Shown here piece by piece: positions 35,576 through 44,983 of a DNA stretch of 64,000 nucleotides (the first letter of the stretch is position 1; every line of letters starts with the position of its first letter). This DNA is from an uncultured Bartonella sp. (GTDB lineage: Bacteria > Pseudomonadota > Alphaproteobacteria > Rhizobiales > Rhizobiaceae), in contig CAMLBF010000004.1 in assembly GCA_946478235.1 (NCBI GenBank), positions 62,001-126,000 on the forward strand, given 5' to 3'. The translations under genes were made by a program, and so were the position numbers. The notes beneath the pieces were generated by a model. That model saw only the letters and a list, made by a program, of their open reading frames with translations. It was not told the origin of the DNA and made no database searches.

Positions 35576-36037
35576 ATGAATATTATAGAACAGCTCAATG
35601 CAGAGCAGTGCGCAAAAATTGAAGAAAAGCGCAAACTTCCAATGTTTTATGCTGGTGATACACTTCGCGTTTTGGTGCGCGTTACTGAAGGTACACGTAC
35701 TCGTGTTCAGGCTTATGAAGGTGTATGTATCGCACGTTCAGGCGGTGGCTTGAATGAGACATTTACTGTTCGTAAAATTTCTTATGGTGAAGGTGTAGAA
35801 CGTGTGTTCCCTGTCTATTCACCACTTGTTGAAGGTGTTGAAGTTGTTCGTCGCGGTAACGTTCGCCGTGCAAAACTCTATTACCTTCGCGGTCTTACAG
35901 GTAAAGCGGCACGTATTTCTGAAAAGAAAGACTATCGTAAGAAGAATCTTGACGTGCCAAGCACAGGTGCCGCTGAAGCTGTTACAGCAGATACAGTTGC
36001 AGCACCTCTTCCTGCTTCGGAAGCAAAATCCGAGTAA
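35576..36037 (+). CDS. rplS: 50S ribosomal protein L19
   Basis: The first 115 residues are canonical L19 ([64 protein letters not shown]). L19 sits at the 30S-50S interface. The 153-residue length reflects an Ala/Thr/Val-rich C-terminal tail seen in other Alphaproteobacteria. AAGGA precedes the ATG at normal distance. Confidence 0.97.
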   Translation: MNIIEQLNAEQCAKIEEKRKLPMFYAGDTLRVLVRVTEGTRTRVQAYEGVCIARSGGGLNETFTVRKISYGEGVERVFPVYSPLVEGVEVVRRGNVRRAKLYYLRGLTGKAARISEKKDYRKKNLDVPSTGAAEAVTADTVAAPLPASEAKSE

Positions 36038-36060
36038 AAGCCGAATAATAATTTACAAAG

Positions 36061-36086
36061 AAAAGCGGCTTTTAGCCGCTTTTTTA
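36061..36086 (+). terminator. Intrinsic terminator of rplS
   Basis: AAAAGCGGCT and AGCCGCTTTTTT pair around TTT, starting 24 bases after the rplS stop. Confidence 0.93.
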
Positions 36087-36147
36087 TTGTCAATATGAAG
36101 CTGTTATCAGTCACCAAGTAAACTTTTTTGGACTTAGTGAGTGTGAA

Positions 36148-36175
36148 TTGACTTTTTAATTCTTCAGCGAATAAT
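36148..36175 (+). promoter_or_regulatory. Probable promoter of leuC
   Basis: TTGACT (36148-36153) and AATAAT (36170-36175) are 16 bases apart, about 57 bases upstream of the leuC ATG and downstream of the rplS terminator. Confidence 0.4.
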
Positions 36176-36232
36176 GAAGCATTTATTATTGAATGTTTCA
36201 GATCTTCTGTACAAATATTTGAGGATAAAAAA

Positions 36233-37642
36233 ATGAGTGCCCCGCGTACGCTTTATGACAAGATTTTTGAAGACCATATTGTTGACCGTCAGGAAGATGG
36301 AACATGCCTTCTTTACATCGATCGTCATCTCGTACACGAAGTGACAAGTCCTCAGGCATTTGAGGGATTGCGATTGGCTCATCGTCAGGTGCGTCATCCT
36401 GAAAAGACATTGGCTGTGGTTGATCATAATATTCCAACATCACCAGATCGTTCGCAAATAATAAAAAATGAACAAAGCCGGATACAAGTTGAGGCATTGG
36501 CCAAAAATACAGCGGAATTTGGCATCGAATATTTTAACCAGAATGATAAACGGCAAGGGATTGTTCATATAATAGGGCCAGAGCAAGGTTTTACTCTGCC
36601 AGGCATGACAATTGTGTGTGGCGATAGTCATACGTCGACTCATGGTGCATTTGGTGCATTGGCACATGGAATTGGCACATCAGAAGTTGAACATGTGCTT
36701 GCTACACAGACGCTTATTCAGAAAAAATCCAAAAACATGCTGATCGAAGTCAAAGGCAAATTGCCTGATGGCGTGACAGCGAAGGATCTTGTTCTTGCTA
36801 TTATCGGCAAAATTGGAACAGCAGGTGGAACAGGACATGTCATTGAGTTTGCAGGAGAAGCAATACGCGACCTATCAATGGAAGGGCGTATGACTGTCTG
36901 TAATATGACAATTGAAGCTGGTGCTCGTGCAGGTTTGATTGCGCCTGATGAAACCACTTTTGATTATATACGTAGTCGTCCGCGTGCGCCAAAAGGTGTT
37001 TTGCTGGATCAAGCAATTGCATATTGGAAGACTCTGAAATCTGATGAAGGGGCTGTCTATGACACCGTGGTTACGATTGACGCAGCAGAATTGGTGCCCT
37101 CTGTCACGTGGGGGTCATCCCCAGAAGACGTTGTTCCGGTAACGGGTGTTGTGCCTGATCCTGAAACTATTGAGGATGAAACAAAAAGAGCATCGAAAAT
37201 ACGCGCTCTTGAATATATGGGATTAAAAGCAGGAACTAAAATAACAGATATCAAGATTGATCGGGTATTTATTGGCTCGTGTACGAATGGGCGTATTGAA
37301 GATATGCGTGCAGCCGCATCAATGATTGCAGGCAAGAAAGTGGCTCCAAATGTATCAGCTATGGTGGTGCCTGGGTCTGGATTAGTCAAAGAACAGGCGG
37401 AAAAAGAAGGTCTCGATAAAATCTTTCGTGATGCTGGGTTTGATTGGAGAGAGCCTGGATGTTCCATGTGTCTGGCAATGAATGATGACCGTTTGGAACC
37501 GGGTGAACGATGTGCTTCAACTTCAAACCGTAATTTTGAAAGTAGACAAGGCTATAAGGGCCGGACACATTTGGTGTCACCTGCTATGGCGGCAGCTGCT
37601 GCTATTGCCGGTCATTTCGTTGATGTAAGAGATTGGAAATAA
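36233..37642 (+). CDS. leuC: 3-isopropylmalate dehydratase large subunit
   Basis: The 469-residue aconitase-family protein isomerises 2- to 3-isopropylmalate in leucine synthesis, together with LeuD. The three [4Fe-4S] cysteines are in [13 protein letters not shown] and [41 protein letters not shown] is diagnostic and is shared only with homoaconitase-type relatives. leuD is not adjacent and not in the window. AGGATAAAAAA precedes the ATG. Confidence 0.96.
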   Translation: MSAPRTLYDKIFEDHIVDRQEDGTCLLYIDRHLVHEVTSPQAFEGLRLAHRQVRHPEKTLAVVDHNIPTSPDRSQIIKNEQSRIQVEALAKNTAEFGIEYFNQNDKRQGIVHIIGPEQGFTLPGMTIVCGDSHTSTHGAFGALAHGIGTSEVEHVLATQTLIQKKSKNMLIEVKGKLPDGVTAKDLVLAIIGKIGTAGGTGHVIEFAGEAIRDLSMEGRMTVCNMTIEAGARAGLIAPDETTFDYIRSRPRAPKGVLLDQAIAYWKTLKSDEGAVYDTVVTIDAAELVPSVTWGSSPEDVVPVTGVVPDPETIEDETKRASKIRALEYMGLKAGTKITDIKIDRVFIGSCTNGRIEDMRAAASMIAGKKVAPNVSAMVVPGSGLVKEQAEKEGLDKIFRDAGFDWREPGCSMCLAMNDDRLEPGERCASTSNRNFESRQGYKGRTHLVSPAMAAAAAIAGHFVDVRDWK

Positions 37643-37749
37643 TAAGTCACAATAAACACGAATACACTCTATTTCTTTCTCTTTACGTCTTGGTTGTAAC
37701 AAACTAAGAATAAGAAAGTTTAGATGCGGAAAAAGGGAGTTCGTGCATT

Positions 37750-38217
37750 ATGGACGAGAAGAATGACACGCAACATGCAGTTGCAATTAGTCTTTTACAC
37801 TTGAAGGACGCGCGAGTTCTCGCCCCACTTCTTGCGAGTTACACACAAGCTTTGAAACGTGGCGCCCCACGCAGGCCGGACGAATTTTATGCTGAGCAGC
37901 TATTGCAAGATCGTACGGCTGAAGTTTTGGGCGCTCACATTGATGGTGAACTTGTTGGCTTTGTGATTTTTTATGATCTTCCTGAACCCGTTTCAGGTTT
38001 ACGCGCTGGTCAAGTTGATCATATTCATGTGCATCATGCCTATCAGGGCAAAGGTATTGCTAAAGCGATGATTGATCTTCTTTGCGATAAAGCAGAGGAG
38101 CGCGGTTGGACAAAGCTAATTCTGAATGCTCCACGTGTTCCGGAAGATGGTAGAAAACTCTATGAACAGATAGCAGTCAAAGGCGATTGGTCTGGTTTTA
38201 TCATTCGTTTTGATTAA
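37750..38217 (+). CDS. GNAT family N-acetyltransferase
   Basis: The 155-residue protein is one GNAT domain, with the acetyl-CoA loop in VDHIHVHHAYQGKGIAKAMI (Q-G-K-G-I-A) near residue 100 and a final strand YEQIAVKGDWSGFIIRF. The acceptor substrate cannot be inferred. The gene sits between leuC and sdhC as in related genomes, with GGGAG upstream of ATG 37750, and is followed by a long terminator-like hairpin. Confidence 0.82.
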   Translation: MDEKNDTQHAVAISLLHLKDARVLAPLLASYTQALKRGAPRRPDEFYAEQLLQDRTAEVLGAHIDGELVGFVIFYDLPEPVSGLRAGQVDHIHVHHAYQGKGIAKAMIDLLCDKAEERGWTKLILNAPRVPEDGRKLYEQIAVKGDWSGFIIRFD

Positions 38218-38272
38218 GCGGACAGGTTTATTACGATCTAATTTTATTATTGATTGAATATTATTTCTTATT

Positions 38273-38324
38273 AAGCAGAATGGTTAGCGATCTTCGGATC
38301 ACGATAACCATTCTGCTTTTATTA
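38273..38324 (+). terminator. Long terminator-like hairpin after GNAT gene
   Basis: AAGCAGAATGGTTA pairs with TAACCATTCTGCTT (14 bp). Inside, GATC-TTCG-GATC forms a second stem with a UUCG loop, and TTTTATTATA follows. The total of about 46 bases is longer than a usual terminator. Confidence 0.7.
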
Positions 38325-38761
38325 TAAGGGTATTTTATAAATTCTACTTGAGAATCACTTTTGTCAAAGTGCTACTGTTTTTGTTCAATTTGAAATAGAT
38401 AATATTATGATTTTAATAGTCATATTTTTTAAACGATTGAAACGCTCAACTTAAGAAAAACTGACTGTAATCTCGATGATTTGATGACGAGAATCCACTT
38501 TACTGCTTTGACGTGAGACTAAATCCGCATTAGAAGAAGACATGTTTTTTAGCATTATACTAAAAAGCTTCGGTTGTTTTTGGGCGAGACCTTTAATCCG
38601 CCAACTCAAATGGCCGGCCTGAAGCATTGGAAAGGTGATTGCTTTTCTAATGTGTGAGTGATTTTCCAATCCGTTTGTCGTGCTGGCAAGGCTAAACAAG
38701 CGGGGGGAGAGTGTCAGGTAATGATTTATTACCTGCGGTCAAAACCAGGTCAGGAAAGCCT
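38325..38761. other. Region upstream of sdhC with minus-strand ORF of uncertain status
   Basis: An 82-codon minus-strand frame (38451-38699, TTG start) has a protein-like C-terminal half (LSWRIKGLAQKQPKLFSIML and a strand-like end HQIIEITVSFS). It lacks a ribosome site, since the sequence before TTG is a C run. It may be the decayed tail of a lost gene or chance. CAGGTAAT (38715-38722) and ATTACCTG (38728-38735) form an 8-bp hairpin 26 bases before the sdhC start. The sdh promoter must also lie here, but I could not place it. Confidence 0.4.
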
Positions 38762-39163
38762 ATGACAGATACGACAACAACAAAAACGCGTCCTCTTTCA
38801 CCTCATGTCAGCATTTATCGCTGGCCAATTACTATGGCAATGTCGATAGCGCACCGTATTACAGGCGGTGCCCTTTATGTAGGAACATTGTTTCTTGCGG
38901 CATGGCTTATAGCAGCGGCTTGTGGTGCTGATGCATTTGAAACAGTCAACGGTCTATTCAATTCATTTATCGGTCGTTGTATTTTGTTTCTATATACATT
39001 GGCGCTCGTTCATCACCTTGTAGGTGGTGTAAGGCACTTTTTCTGGGATACAAGAACATATCTTCTTGAAAAGCATGTTGCGACGAAAACAGCATGGGCC
39101 ACAGTCTTTATTTCCATCATTGCGACGCTTCTTATTTGGATCGTCGGCTATATCGTCCGCTAA
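38762..39163 (+). CDS. sdhC: Succinate dehydrogenase cytochrome b556 subunit
   Basis: The 133-residue membrane anchor of complex II has three TM helices. It shows the family motif RPLSPHVSIYRWPITMAMSIAHRITG, which forms part of the quinone site, and the haem b His in LALVHHLVGGVRHF. Start ATG 38762 has AGGAAAG upstream; a GTG at 38711 would add 17 atypical residues. It is the first gene of sdhCDAB. Confidence 0.95.
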   Translation: MTDTTTTKTRPLSPHVSIYRWPITMAMSIAHRITGGALYVGTLFLAAWLIAAACGADAFETVNGLFNSFIGRCILFLYTLALVHHLVGGVRHFFWDTRTYLLEKHVATKTAWATVFISIIATLLIWIVGYIVR

Positions 39164-39180
39164 TAGCTGGAGAGATATTT

Positions 39181-39567
39181 ATGAAAAAAGATTTTAGAAC
39201 AGAACTCGGAAAAGTTCGTGGGTGGGGCGCATCCCATACAGGTACACGGCATTTTTGGATGCAACGCTTAACAGCATTCGCCAATGTTCCTTTATTTATT
39301 TTCTTTATTGTGATCGTTGTTTCACTTGTTGGTAAAGACTATGCAACTGTTCATGCAACACTAGCTAATCCCATTGTTACGGTTGTCATGGGCTTGATGA
39401 TTCTTTCCGGCATTTATCATATGAAACTAGGCATGCAGGTTATCATTGAGGATTACCTTCCCAATGAGGCGGCACGCGTTCTAGTACTGACCTTTAACAT
39501 TTTCTTTTGTTATCTGGTTGGTGCAGCTTTGCTGCTTGCACTTTTAAAAATTTCATTGGGAGGTTGA
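39181..39567 (+). CDS. sdhD: Succinate dehydrogenase hydrophobic membrane anchor subunit
   Basis: The 128-residue protein has three TM helices. It begins [20 protein letters not shown], with the quinone-site helix [19 protein letters not shown] and the haem-associated [16 protein letters not shown]. Start ATG 39181 is supported by GGAGAG at proper spacing; the frame is open upstream into sdhC. It lies 17 bases after sdhC and five before sdhA. Confidence 0.94.
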   Translation: MKKDFRTELGKVRGWGASHTGTRHFWMQRLTAFANVPLFIFFIVIVVSLVGKDYATVHATLANPIVTVVMGLMILSGIYHMKLGMQVIIEDYLPNEAARVLVLTFNIFFCYLVGAALLLALLKISLGG

Positions 39568-39572
39568 TCTCG

Positions 39573-41417
39573 ATGGTCTCCACTACTTCAAATACTTCCG
39601 CCAAGCGGGGGGATAAAGCCTATCACTTTGTTGATCATAAATTTGATGTGGTCGTCATTGGTGCTGGTGGCTCAGGTTTGCGTGCAACTTTAGGTATGGC
39701 AGAACAAGGCTTAAGAACAGCCTGTATTACCAAAGTTTTTCCAACGCGTTCCCATACTGTCGCCGCACAAGGCGGTATTGCAGCATCTCTATCCAATATG
39801 GGACCAGATAATTGGCAATGGCATATGTATGATACAATCAAGGGTTCTGATTGGTTGGGTGATATGGACGCCATGGAATATTTGGTGCGCAATGCACCAG
39901 ATGCTGTTTATGAACTTGAACATTATGGTGTTCCATTTTCTCGTACAGAAGAAGGCAAAATTTATCAGAGACCTTTTGGTGGTCATACCACGGATTTTGG
40001 TGAAGGCCCTCCTGTTCAGCGTACTTGTGCAGCAGCCGATCGTACGGGTCATGCGATTTTACATACGCTATATGGTCAGAGCTTAAAACATAATGCGCAA
40101 TTCTTTGTTGAGTATTATGCACTTGACCTGATTATGACTGATGGCGTGTGCACCGGCGTTGTCGCATGGAATTTGGATGACGGTTCAATTCATCGGTTTT
40201 CTGCCAAGATGGTTGTTTTGGCTACTGGTGGTTATGGACGTGCTTATTTCTCTGCAACATCTGCTCACACATGTACTGGTGACGGCGGTGGTATGATTGC
40301 CCGCGCTGGGTTGCCACTTCAGGACATGGAGTTTGTCCAGTTCCACCCAACAGGTATCTATGGTTCAGGTTGTCTGATTACCGAAGGTGCTCGTGGTGAA
40401 GGTGGTTATCTTATCAATTCGGAAGGTGAACGTTTCATGGAACGTTATGCTCCTTCCTTTAAAGATCTAGCTTCGCGAGATGTTGTGTCACGCTGTATGA
40501 CAATCGAAATTCGTGAAGGACGTGGTGTTGGTCCGAAAAAAGATCATATATTCCTCGTTCTCAGTCATATTGATCCAGCTATTTTGCACGAGCGTCTACC
40601 AGGTATCTCTGAATCTGCGCGCATCTTTGCTGGTGTTGATCTTACCAAGGATCCAATTCCAGTTATTCCTACGGTGCATTACAATATGGGTGGTATACCA
40701 ACCAATTATTTTGGTGAAGTTTTAAACCCAACGGCTGACGATCCGGATCGTGTTCAACCAGGCCTTATGGCTGTGGGCGAAGCAGGATGTGCTTCTGTTC
40801 ATGGTGCAAATCGCCTTGGTTCAAATTCATTGATTGATCTTGTCGTATTTGGACGTGCCGCTGCTATTCGTGCCGGTCAAGTTATCGATCGTAAATCAGA
40901 AATTCCGCCGATTAACGAGGCTGCAGTTGATAAAATCATGGATCGGTTTGATCGCATCCGGTATGCTAGTGGCTCGACACCTACAGCTGAACTTCGTGAA
41001 AAAATGCAACGTGCTATGCAAGAAGATGCAGCGGTGTTCCGGACGGCAGAATCCTTGCAGCAAGGCTGTAAGCGTATTTCCGCAATCTGGAATGAGTTGC
41101 CTGATGTAAAAGTCAGTGACCGCTCGCTGATTTGGAATTCTGATTTGATGGAAACATTAGAATTGGAAAACCTCATGGCTAATGCAATTTCAACAGTTTA
41201 TTCTGCTGAGGCTCGTCATGAAAGCCGTGGTGCTCATGCTCGTGAGGATTTTCCAGATCGTGATGATATTAACTGGCGTAAGCACACAATTTCTCATTTG
41301 TCTGATGACGGAAAAGTAACACTTTCCTATAGAGGTGTTCATCTTAATCCACTCACCAGTGAAGCAGATGGTGGTATTTCACTTAAGAAAATAGCGCCTA
41401 AGAAGCGCGTTTACTAA
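39573..41417 (+). CDS. sdhA: Succinate dehydrogenase flavoprotein subunit
   Basis: The 614-residue catalytic subunit oxidises succinate to fumarate at covalent FAD. The dinucleotide fold is [21 protein letters not shown] near residue 28, and the FAD-linked His is in [12 protein letters not shown]. Substrate-site residues are in [23 protein letters not shown]-type sequence near residue 250, and [19 protein letters not shown] near residue 410 is canonical. Start ATG 39573 has GGGAGG upstream. SdhAF4, encoded at 16.7 kb, is its likely assembly chaperone. Confidence 0.98.
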   Translation: MVSTTSNTSAKRGDKAYHFVDHKFDVVVIGAGGSGLRATLGMAEQGLRTACITKVFPTRSHTVAAQGGIAASLSNMGPDNWQWHMYDTIKGSDWLGDMDAMEYLVRNAPDAVYELEHYGVPFSRTEEGKIYQRPFGGHTTDFGEGPPVQRTCAAADRTGHAILHTLYGQSLKHNAQFFVEYYALDLIMTDGVCTGVVAWNLDDGSIHRFSAKMVVLATGGYGRAYFSATSAHTCTGDGGGMIARAGLPLQDMEFVQFHPTGIYGSGCLITEGARGEGGYLINSEGERFMERYAPSFKDLASRDVVSRCMTIEIREGRGVGPKKDHIFLVLSHIDPAILHERLPGISESARIFAGVDLTKDPIPVIPTVHYNMGGIPTNYFGEVLNPTADDPDRVQPGLMAVGEAGCASVHGANRLGSNSLIDLVVFGRAAAIRAGQVIDRKSEIPPINEAAVDKIMDRFDRIRYASGSTPTAELREKMQRAMQEDAAVFRTAESLQQGCKRISAIWNELPDVKVSDRSLIWNSDLMETLELENLMANAISTVYSAEARHESRGAHAREDFPDRDDINWRKHTISHLSDDGKVTLSYRGVHLNPLTSEADGGISLKKIAPKKRVY

Positions 41418-41431
41418 GGGGAGATAAAGCA

Positions 41432-42211
41432 ATGGTTCAGATGGCACTTCCCAAGAATTCACGTGTACAAAAAGGTAAGGTTTGGCCTAAGCCTGCTGAT
41501 ACCTCAAAGTTGACTGAATTCAATATATATCGCTGGTCACCTGATGATGATCAAAATCCGCGCCTCGACACTTATTATGTCGACCGTAATGCATGCGGAC
41601 CAATGATTCTTGATGGATTATTATATATCAAGAATCATATTGATCCGACTTTGACATTACGCCGTTCATGTCGTGAAGGGATATGCGGCTCGTGCGCAAT
41701 GAATATTGATGGTTCCAATACGCTAGCCTGTATTACAGGTATGGATGAGGTACATCACCCGATTAAGATATATCCATTACCATCAATGCCGGTTGTGAAA
41801 GATTTGGTACCAGATCTTAATAGATTCTATGCGCAGCATCGTTCAATTGAACCTTGGTTACAAACTGTTTCTCCAGAACCTCAAAAAGAATGGCTACAAA
41901 GCCATGAAGATCGTCAAAAGCTGGATGGTCTTTATGAGTGTATTTTATGCGCTTGTTGCCAAACTTCTTGCCCAAGTTATTGGTGGAATGGTGATCGTTA
42001 TCTAGGACCGGCTGTTTTGCTTCAAGCATATCGTTGGATTTCGGATTCGCGTGATGAAGCAAAAGGTGAACGCTTAGACAATCTGGAAGATCCTTTCCGG
42101 CTTTATCGTTGTCACACAATTATGAATTGTGCTCAAACTTGTCCTAAAGGATTAAATCCAGCAAAAGCTATCGCTGAAATCAAGAAATTAATGATTGAGC
42201 GGCGCGTATAA
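41432..42211 (+). CDS. sdhB: Succinate dehydrogenase iron-sulfur subunit
   Basis: The 259-residue electron-transfer subunit carries the three clusters of complex II. The [2Fe-2S] cysteines lie in [18 protein letters not shown] and NTLACIT. The [4Fe-4S] and [3Fe-4S] cysteines lie in [17 protein letters not shown] and [17 protein letters not shown]. Length and motif spacing are normal. It lies 14 bases after sdhA, with GGGGAG as the ribosome site, and ends at a strong terminator. Confidence 0.98.
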   Translation: MVQMALPKNSRVQKGKVWPKPADTSKLTEFNIYRWSPDDDQNPRLDTYYVDRNACGPMILDGLLYIKNHIDPTLTLRRSCREGICGSCAMNIDGSNTLACITGMDEVHHPIKIYPLPSMPVVKDLVPDLNRFYAQHRSIEPWLQTVSPEPQKEWLQSHEDRQKLDGLYECILCACCQTSCPSYWWNGDRYLGPAVLLQAYRWISDSRDEAKGERLDNLEDPFRLYRCHTIMNCAQTCPKGLNPAKAIAEIKKLMIERRV

Positions 42212-42235
42212 AACAACGCAGTTTATGTAATAAAG

Positions 42236-42269
42236 AAGCCACGTGAAATCTTCACGTGGCTTTTTGTTT
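42236..42269 (+). terminator. Intrinsic terminator of sdhCDAB
   Basis: AAGCCACGTGAA and TTCACGTGGCTT pair perfectly around ATC, followed by TTTGTTT. Confidence 0.93.
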
Positions 42270-42475
42270 AATTAATTTAAAATTGCAACAACAGTTATAG
42301 AAGACCAAATCTATCCATATTCGGAAGATGTTCCGACAATATTTTATCGCGCCACAAATAGGCTAAGACGACAGTTTCGATAATTGTTGTCTTCGATGTC
42401 AAAATTCTTGTTAGAATGGCACTTCGTTAAACTAGATTACCAATTTAGATTGATAGTAAATTGTATATCTAGCTT

Positions 42476-43717
42476 TTATAAAGCTTCACCCAGCAATAAT
42501 TTTGGTGATCCCTTTGTTAAACCGGCAGCTTCTTGAATGAAATATTTTTTTACTTTTGGCATACGATCAACAATACCAAGACCGACGTCACGTAATAACC
42601 GTATAGGAGAAATGTCATTGGAAAATAGTCGGTTGAGAATGTCAGTTGTGACACCCATACGAACGGTTTCGAATCTGCGCCAACTTTGATAACGCTCCAA
42701 TACCGCCATTGAACCAATATCAAGTCCAAGCCGCGCAGTTTCAACGACTATTTCAGCCAAAGCGGCAACGTCACGGAAGCCGAGGTTAAGGCCTTGACCA
42801 GAAATTGGGTGGATACCGTGTGCGGCATCGCCTGCGAGAGCAAAACGAGGTTTTACAAAATTACGTGCGAGCGTTAGGCCGAAAGGAAAAGCGCGTCGTT
42901 CGCCAACGAGTTTCAGTGCACCAAGGTGATGACCAAACCGTGCTTCCAGTTCTTTTTCAAATACGAGATTATCAGCTGCCATAATACGCTTCGCATTGTC
43001 GTCACGTTCATTCCACACAAGAGAAGAACGGTTGCCTTTTAATGGAAGTATGGCAAATGGGCCTGCAGGAAGAAAATGTTCTTCAGCGCAACCATTATGA
43101 GGGCGTTCATGCTCGACGGTACAAACAATACCCATTTGTCCGTATGGCCAATAAACGGTTTTTATCCCAGCTATATCTCTTAGTTTTGAGCGAACACCAT
43201 CCGATGCAACGAGTAATCGGGTAGTGAGAGAAGCACCATTACTTAATTCGACATGGACTTTTTCACTATCGTGCGTAAAGTTTGTAACGCGAACTGATTC
43301 AATAAAAGGAATTTCCAGTTCTGCTGCACGCCGATGTAACGCAGCGTTGAGATATTTGTTTTCAACCATGTAAGCAAAAGGTTCACCAGGTTCAACATCA
43401 CCTGTAAAGGTTAGAAATACTGGTCTAACGGGATCACTATTGCGCGAATCAGTAATGATCATGTCATTAATTGGTTGCGATAAGGATTCTATTTCATCCC
43501 AGCAATCGAGTTGTTTTAACATGCGGATTGCGGCGGCTGCTATTGCAGAAGCACGAGGATCATTTTGCCAGCTATCTTTTGGACCCGCATCAATAACTGA
43601 AATTTTTAAGAAAGGTGCAGCCTGTTTTATAGCAACCGCCAAAGAAAGGCCAACATATGCCCCTCCCGCAATAACTAAATCCAATGCTTCATCAGTCGGT
43701 GTTGCTAAGACAGACAT
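42476..43717 (-). CDS. ubiH: UbiH/COQ6 family FAD-dependent hydroxylase
   Basis: The 413-residue flavoprotein monooxygenase has an N-terminal FAD fold in LDLVIAGGAYVGLSLAVAIK (GGAYVG in place of the usual GAGPVG). The second FAD motif is FALAGDAAHGIHPISGQGLN, with FRDVAALAE after it. This GD...HPxxGQGxNxG block is typical of UbiH/UbiF/COQ6 hydroxylases of ubiquinone synthesis. The exact ring position cannot be assigned, since Alphaproteobacteria often use few hydroxylases with broad specificity. ATG 43717 is chosen, as the upstream 15 residues of the open frame overlap its AAAGGAAG ribosome site. It is divergent from tesB. Confidence 0.87.
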   Translation of the reverse strand: MSVLATPTDEALDLVIAGGAYVGLSLAVAIKQAAPFLKISVIDAGPKDSWQNDPRASAIAAAAIRMLKQLDCWDEIESLSQPINDMIITDSRNSDPVRPVFLTFTGDVEPGEPFAYMVENKYLNAALHRRAAELEIPFIESVRVTNFTHDSEKVHVELSNGASLTTRLLVASDGVRSKLRDIAGIKTVYWPYGQMGIVCTVEHERPHNGCAEEHFLPAGPFAILPLKGNRSSLVWNERDDNAKRIMAADNLVFEKELEARFGHHLGALKLVGERRAFPFGLTLARNFVKPRFALAGDAAHGIHPISGQGLNLGFRDVAALAEIVVETARLGLDIGSMAVLERYQSWRRFETVRMGVTTDILNRLFSNDISPIRLLRDVGLGIVDRMPKVKKYFIQEAAGLTKGSPKLLLGEAL

Positions 43718-43821
43718 CTTGCTTCCTTTCGTATTATCTAAAAGTCTATTGGTTCTTGACAATATGCCTTGATATGGTTGACCTTGATTGCCCAGAGTTC
43801 AATATAAAGTGAATATATTTC

Positions 43822-44694
43822 ATGACTAACCCACTTCAACATCTTTTATCTATACTAGATTTAGAAAAAATTGACCAGAACCTGTTCCGTGGCGAGAGTG
43901 GCAACTCCAAATGGCAGCGTGTTTTTGGTGGTCATGTGATTGCGCAAGCACTGGTTGCAGCTCAACGTAGTGTAACAGCTGATCGTTTTATTCATTCGCT
44001 TCATGCCTATTTTATAAGGCCTGGGGATCCTAATCATCCGATTATATATGAAGTTGAACCTTTGCGTGATGGACGTAGTTTTTCTACGCGAAGGGTGGTT
44101 GCAAAACAAAATGGAGCCGCCATTTTATCGTTTTCTGCATCTTTTCAAATTGACGAACCTGGACTTGATTATCAACGCCCTATGCCGACCGGACTCCTCC
44201 AACCAGAGGATTTAGATGGTGATGATAGAATCAATCAGGCTTTTGTTGATACAGCGCCGGAGATTGTGCGCAATTATTGGAATTTGCATCGACCATTTAT
44301 CATAAGGCCTATTGATCGGGAAGATTATCTCAAGCGTGATAAGCATTCACCATTCCAACGTTGTTGGTTTAAGCTTAGTGGTGCGGTTGACGGTACACGT
44401 AATCTCAATACAGCTTTGTTAGCTTATTTGTCCGATATGACGCTTCTGGATACGTCTCTTCTTGTTCATGGACTTTCCCTTTTTTCTCCCGATGTCATTC
44501 CTGCAAGCCTCGATCATTCCATGTGGTTTCATCGACCTTTTTATATTGACGAATGGTTGCTTTATGACATTGAGACACCGGATACTTATGGTGCTCGTGG
44601 ATTAAGTAATGGTTTTATTTATAGTCGTGAAGGTAAACTGATAGCCAGCGTAGCGCAGGAAGGGTTAATGCGTCTTGCAAGACCTAAAATTTAG
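43822..44694 (+). CDS. tesB: Acyl-CoA thioesterase II
   Basis: The 290-residue double hot-dog thioesterase hydrolyses medium- and long-chain acyl-CoA. The N-terminal half contains WQRVFGGHVIAQALVAAQRSV and HSLHAYFIRPGDP, and the C-terminal half contains SLDHSMWFHRPFYIDEWLLYD. The Asp/Thr/Gln catalytic network is consistent with D in ASLDHSMWFH. Length matches E. coli TesB. The ribosome site is weak. Confidence 0.94.
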   Translation: MTNPLQHLLSILDLEKIDQNLFRGESGNSKWQRVFGGHVIAQALVAAQRSVTADRFIHSLHAYFIRPGDPNHPIIYEVEPLRDGRSFSTRRVVAKQNGAAILSFSASFQIDEPGLDYQRPMPTGLLQPEDLDGDDRINQAFVDTAPEIVRNYWNLHRPFIIRPIDREDYLKRDKHSPFQRCWFKLSGAVDGTRNLNTALLAYLSDMTLLDTSLLVHGLSLFSPDVIPASLDHSMWFHRPFYIDEWLLYDIETPDTYGARGLSNGFIYSREGKLIASVAQEGLMRLARPKI

Positions 44695-44784
44695 ATAATT
44701 TGTATGGATGAAATATTATCTGCTAAACCGGCACTTAATGCAGCTCTGACCTAGAAGAATATGCCCACTTGAGCATAGAACAAT

Positions 44785-44903
44785 ATGCAATTGCATGCCA
44801 AAACAACATTAAGCCGTTTTTTTGCATAAAAAGTAGGCATATTAGTTTAACTGATTAACTAATAATCTTTTTTGTATCCCCACTTTATCATAAAAAACGG
44901 CTT
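44785..44903. repeat. Dyad symmetries upstream of the amtB promoter
   Basis: ATGCAATTGCAT (44785-44796) is a perfect 12-bp palindrome. AAGCCGTTTTTT (44811-44822) and AAAAAACGGCTT (44892-44903) are exact complements. ATTAGTT (44841-44847) and AACTAAT (44857-44863) lie nested between them. They sit upstream of the sigma-54-like element, where enhancer-binding proteins bind. They do not match the textbook NtrC site. Confidence 0.4.
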
Positions 44904-44911
44904 TCTTTAAA

Positions 44912-44928
44912 TTGGCATGAAACTTGTT
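44912..44928 (+). promoter_or_regulatory. rpoN-dependent: Sigma-54-type (-24/-12) promoter element of amtB
   Basis: TTGGCATGAAACTTGTT matches the RpoN consensus TTGGCACG-N4-TTGCW at all but two informative positions (T for C at -22 and T for C in the -12 GC), with correct 10-bp spacing between the GG and the -12 G. It lies 55 bases before the amtB ATG. Nitrogen-controlled amtB genes usually use such promoters. Confidence 0.55.
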
Positions 44929-44983
44929 AGGTAAGATTATGGGTGAGCGTTATGCCCATTCTATTTCCTAATGGAGAGGTTTG

